NCBI GenBank assembly: GCA_947627485.1
Contig: CANQWF010000004.1
Span: 1-46,642 of the forward strand
Origin: an uncultured Clostridia bacterium
Lineage (GTDB): Bacteria > Bacillota > Clostridia > TANB77 > CAG-508
Direction: 5' to 3'
DNA length: 46,642 nt
Shown: positions 44,601 through 46,642 of the stretch, piece by piece
Numbering within the stretch: position 1 is the stretch's first letter
Layout: every line of letters starts with the position of its first letter
The notes under the pieces: model-generated
The model's database searches: none
Seen by the model: the letters and a program-made list of their open reading frames with translations, nothing else
What the model was told of the DNA's origin: nothing
Translations under genes and position numbers: made by a program

Positions 44601-46273
44601 TAGATAATTCTAAACAAGAAGTTGCAAGCAGTCAAGGTGATCAATTAACAAATATTGTTAGATATATATACGAATTGGCACAGCAAGAAAATATACAAAC
44701 AAAAAGTTTATGGCTTGACAATATACCAGAAACAATTTTTGTTAGAGACTTACATAAGAAATACAATATTCAAGTACAAAAAAATAAAATAAATCCTGTT
44801 ATAGGAGAATATGATGACCCATTTAATCAACGTCAGGGAATTGTAAATTTAGATTTATCGAGTGAAGGTAATACAATTATTTATGGTAATGCAGATAGTG
44901 GTAAGGAAACATTACTAAGCACAATTATATATGATATTATAACAACACATACAGTAGAAGAAGTGCAATTATACTTATTAGACTTCGGTAGTGAAGCTCT
45001 AAAGATTTTTAGTAATAGCCCACATGTTGGCGATGTTGTATTTATGGATGACGATGAAAAAATATCTAGATTATTCGAACTTTTACAAAAAATAATAAAA
45101 GACAGGAAAGCAATATTATCTGAATATAACGGGGACTATAATTTATACATAGACACAAGTGGTAAAGATATGCCAATGATTGTAGTAATAATAAATAACT
45201 ATGAAGTTTTTTCAGAAAACTATGAAGATAATTACGAAGAAGAATTTAGAACATTAACAAGAGAAGGTATAAAATGTGGTATAACATTTATTATAAGTAC
45301 AAGTGCATATAGTAATATTAGATATCGTTTATCTCAAAATTTTAAACAAAAAATTGCTTTGCAATTAAATAATGATGATGATTATATTAATATTTTTGAT
45401 AGAATAGGTAAAAAGAGACTACCACATATTTTTGGAAGAGGTTTTATTACATTAGATGAAGGGATAATATATGAATTCCAGACTGCAAAGATATGTGAAG
45501 CGACAGAATGGAACACGCATATAAACAGTATAAATGAACAATTAAATAAAATTAATAAAACAAGAGCAATGTCAATACCTGTTCTACCAGACAGAGTAAC
45601 AACTGACTTAGTAAGTAGTTCATTTAAAGATATGAGTGCAGTACCAGTAGGAATAGTAAAAAAGACTTTACATATTTCTACTTATGACTTTAAAAAACAA
45701 CTATTAAATATTATTACATCCAAAAATATAGAGCATGCAACACAATTTGTTTTATATATATTAGAAGAAATTAAAAATTTAAGAAATGATGTAGATATAA
45801 ATTTATTTGATGCTGAGAGATTAATATCAAATAAAAAAACAGATTTAAAAAGTGAGTATATAGATTTTATATCAAGTCTTGATAGTAAAAAAAATAAAGA
45901 AAGATTATGTGTAATTGTTGGTATTGATAAATTTGTTAATGATTTTGATAATATGAATGACAACTTTTCTGAAACATTTTATTCTACATTAAAAAAAGCA
46001 GAAGAAAATGAGAACTGTAATTTTATAATAGTAGATAATACAACTAGATTAAAAAATCATGAATATGATGAGTGGTACAAAAATTATATTACAAAAGAAG
46101 ATGGAATATGGGTAGGAGATGGTGTAAATAATCAATATCTAATAAACTTAAGTGAAACTGGTAGAGATATAATAAATAATTGCGGAAGCAACTTTGGATA
46201 TGTAATAAAAGAAGGAAAGCCAACTCTTATAAAACTTTTAGGAATGAAAGAAAAAGGTGAAGAAGATGAATAA
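41669..46273 (+). CDS. essC: Type VII secretion ATPase EssC/YukB
   Basis: Membrane-bound FtsK/SpoIIIE-type motor that drives export of WXG and LXG substrates. About 1534 residues; TTG 41669 is preferred to ATG 41660, which is too near GGAG. An N-terminal region has FHA domains (ISIGSGIQNHIVYHN, NRWMIESFNTKFGTFVND). Two membrane helices follow (about residues 275-330: LILVLGSMLSMGAMMMISV, LIMSVIMLISMTLFPML). The first ATPase domain has GLIAGSTGSGKSEF (Walker A, about residue 727), LLIDYKGGGLAG and LLIICDEFAEL. The second has a Walker A-like IYGNADSGKETLL, and the third is degenerate (LCVIVGIDKFVND). Its end overlaps the next gene by eight bases. No CGG shift. Confidence 0.93.
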   Translation: MLVRLIGKNSMHKVVLPQVAVGNYWISNKDGENDKKLFNIEGKDNSWQVVSNDYVKIINSKCIKLNRDNIEIEQSNDCIVNKIILKQYSMHFIYLENYQELYILYCSPFYENDFVHLDMKNIKEISIGSGIQNHIVYHNILIENKHARIFFSNNRWMIESFNTKFGTFVNDELITGARILSNGDVIFILGLKIVIMGNTIFMNNPLEKVQFDPIKLVTIKTQIDTPKLDLPEINDINIYSEDDYFARAPRITNLIECEKVNIDAPPAIQSKEEMPLILVLGSMLSMGAMMMISVTRSLDGLISGNGNTKETIFSLIMSVIMLISMTLFPMLSVKYERKQKVRYEEKRQKRYKDYINSKSKLIDKIMNKQRNILIENYVPAEKCVDIILNKNSRLWERKIEDHDFLEIRLGIGDVPLKIDIQYPEEKFVMEDDNLVEILNTIANKSKILKDAPIVVPLIEKNISAIITHNDEQCHNFLQNIIIQLITFQSYKDLKIVFLVKEDKQKKWDYLKMLPHIWDDAEQIRFFADDYNDMQEISKYLEEEFQNRVQYEKEVDYKSFMPYYLIITDDYKKAKNLKIVTEILKSKTNLGFSILCISDNLMQLPDECKTFISIENGSGIVFESELSSTNQRKFTFDTTQTFFFDKIIRTIANIPIRNTSADKMLLPNTYTFLEMYDVGSIDQLNILERWRKNDSTLSLQAPLGIDNSGMPIVLDIHEKFHGPHGLIAGSTGSGKSEFIITYILSLAINYHPDDVSFLLIDYKGGGLAGAFKKREAVLPHLVGTITNIDTAQLQRSLASIQSELRRRQIIFNEARNVTDESTIDIYKYQKLYHEGVVSVPIPHLLIICDEFAELKQQQEEFMDELISVARIGRSLGVHLILATQKPAGIVNEQIRSNSKFAICLKVQDRSDSNDVIKKPDAANLKQAGQFYLQVGNDEYFVLGQSAWAGAPYFPSNFTKKKVDNSVEFISNIGMAIKKVDNSKQEVASSQGDQLTNIVRYIYELAQQENIQTKSLWLDNIPETIFVRDLHKKYNIQVQKNKINPVIGEYDDPFNQRQGIVNLDLSSEGNTIIYGNADSGKETLLSTIIYDIITTHTVEEVQLYLLDFGSEALKIFSNSPHVGDVVFMDDDEKISRLFELLQKIIKDRKAILSEYNGDYNLYIDTSGKDMPMIVVIINNYEVFSENYEDNYEEEFRTLTREGIKCGITFIISTSAYSNIRYRLSQNFKQKIALQLNNDDDYINIFDRIGKKRLPHIFGRGFITLDEGIIYEFQTAKICEATEWNTHINSINEQLNKINKTRAMSIPVLPDRVTTDLVSSSFKDMSAVPVGIVKKTLHISTYDFKKQLLNIITSKNIEHATQFVLYILEEIKNLRNDVDINLFDAERLISNKKTDLKSEYIDFISSLDSKKNKERLCVIVGIDKFVNDFDNMNDNFSETFYSTLKKAEENENCNFIIVDNTTRLKNHEYDEWYKNYITKEDGIWVGDGVNNQYLINLSETGRDIINNCGSNFGYVIKEGKPTLIKLLGMKEKGEEDE

Positions 46274-46514
46274 AGTATTAATTAAATTATATGTTCCAAT
46301 GATAGAACAAGAATACGATTTATGGATTCCATTAAACAAAAGAATATATAGTGTTATTTACTTAATGGCCAAAGCAATATATGAATTTAGTGATGGTTAT
46401 TATAAACCAAATGCACCAGTTTTATACGATAAATTAACAGCCAAACCATATGACATAAACTTAACTGTAAAAGAATCAACAATTAGAAATGGTAGCGAGA
46501 TAGTTTTAATATAA
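46266..46514 (+). CDS. yukD: Ubiquitin-like type VII protein YukD/EsaB
   Basis: 82 residues from ATG 46266, overlapping the essC stop (ATGAATAA). A compact beta-grasp fold is suggested by VLIKLYVPMIEQEYDLWIP, the central helix VIYLMAKAIYEFSDG and the end ESTIRNGSEIVLI. YukD/EsaB are small cytosolic ubiquitin-like components of Firmicutes type VII systems. There is no terminal Gly-Gly, as is normal for this family. The essential membrane genes (YueB/EsaA, EssA, EssB) are not in the window and presumably follow. Confidence 0.85.
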   Translation: MNKVLIKLYVPMIEQEYDLWIPLNKRIYSVIYLMAKAIYEFSDGYYKPNAPVLYDKLTAKPYDINLTVKESTIRNGSEIVLI

Positions 46515-46533
46515 ACAATTAAAACAAGAACCT

Positions 46534-46642
46534 AAAATTGGGGACAGGTCGTTTTTCCCTGGCTTTTGGGGACAGGTCAAAAAATTCTGGGTTTTTTGAC
46601 CTGTCCCCAAAAGCCAGGGAAAAACGACCTGTCCCCAATTTT
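46534..46642. repeat. Near-perfect 109-bp palindrome after yukD
   Basis: Two arms of 51 bases around a seven-base loop (TTCTGGG). Each arm has two GGGGACAGGTC words (AATTGGGGACAGGTCG and TTTTGGGGACAGGTCA) separated by TTTTCCCTGGC. The element runs to the window end. It resembles the weaker palindrome at 34671-34736 and the hairpin core at 25361-25400. It could end the transcript, but its size points to a mobile or REP-type repeat. Confidence 0.8.

Noticed and set aside
1..46642. Prophage, integrase, insertion sequence with transposase, or CRISPR in the window
   Set aside because: No integrase, transposase, capsid or Cas-like product was found; mobile signals are limited to small hairpin repeats.

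Overview
The window is very AT-rich, uses TTG and GTG as well as ATG starts, has strong Shine-Dalgarno sites, and carries a sporulation/division gene set (mraZ, rsmH, ftsL, SpoVD-like PBP, murE, mraY, spoVE/ftsW, murG, cwlD). With a YukD/EssC-type (T7SSb) secretion locus it points to a low-GC Gram-positive bacterium of the Clostridia, probably an uncultured gut-type lineage. The exact taxon cannot be read from the sequence.

Layout. 1-1.7 kb: end of a D-Ala-D-Ala carboxypeptidase, apt, and a convergent four-helix-bundle gene. 1.7-2.3 kb: tRNA-Cys(GCA) and tRNA-Gly(GCC) on the minus strand, each followed by a copy of a palindromic repeat. 2.8-10.5 kb: a giant repeat-built surface adhesin with a putative thioester domain, a membrane-anchored Ig-like protein and a receiver-GGDEF protein. 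10.5-12.8 kb: cwlD and trmFO. 13.0-25.4 kb: a dcw cluster (mraZ with its operator, rsmH, ftsL, spoVD-like, murE, mraY, spoVE/ftsW, murG) interrupted after ftsL by a two-gene pilin-like surface cassette between near-identical 27-bp direct repeats. 25.4-34.7 kb: rnc, an Elp3-like radical SAM gene, a YitT-family gene, small genes, an XRE regulator, mfd and a SpoU rRNA methyltransferase. 34.8 kb to the end: a type VII secretion locus with a tandem WXG-like protein, a coiled-coil partner, two modular toxins (one with a zincin active site), a likely immunity protein, EssC and YukD.

Main discovery. Fourteen genes, most of them essential housekeeping genes, appear broken by +1 frameshifts at 17 places. 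Every break is the same event: one extra C in front of an in-frame glycine codon, so that the zero frame reads CGG. Skipping that C (CGGN read as GGN, glycine) restores a full-length protein with the expected conserved glycine each time: RsmH GGAGH, FtsW GLGDSKQK, SpoU DPGNLGT, MraZ, RNase III (twice), the PBP (twice), Mfd and others. By eye I found no in-frame CGG read as arginine anywhere in the window, although CGT, CGC, CGA and AGA are used for arginine. Out-of-frame CGG (for example AAC GGA or ACG GAA) is common and harmless. The sequence is best explained by a lineage in which CGG is not a sense codon but a constitutive +1 frameshift or quadruplet (CGGN to Gly) signal used throughout the genome. 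Joined coordinates in this annotation assume that decoding.

Other points of interest are short hairpin elements with shared terminal inverted repeats after murG and mfd, a family of GGGGACAGGTC palindromes, terminators that overlap the ribosome binding site of the next gene, and a possible structured leader upstream of the adhesin.
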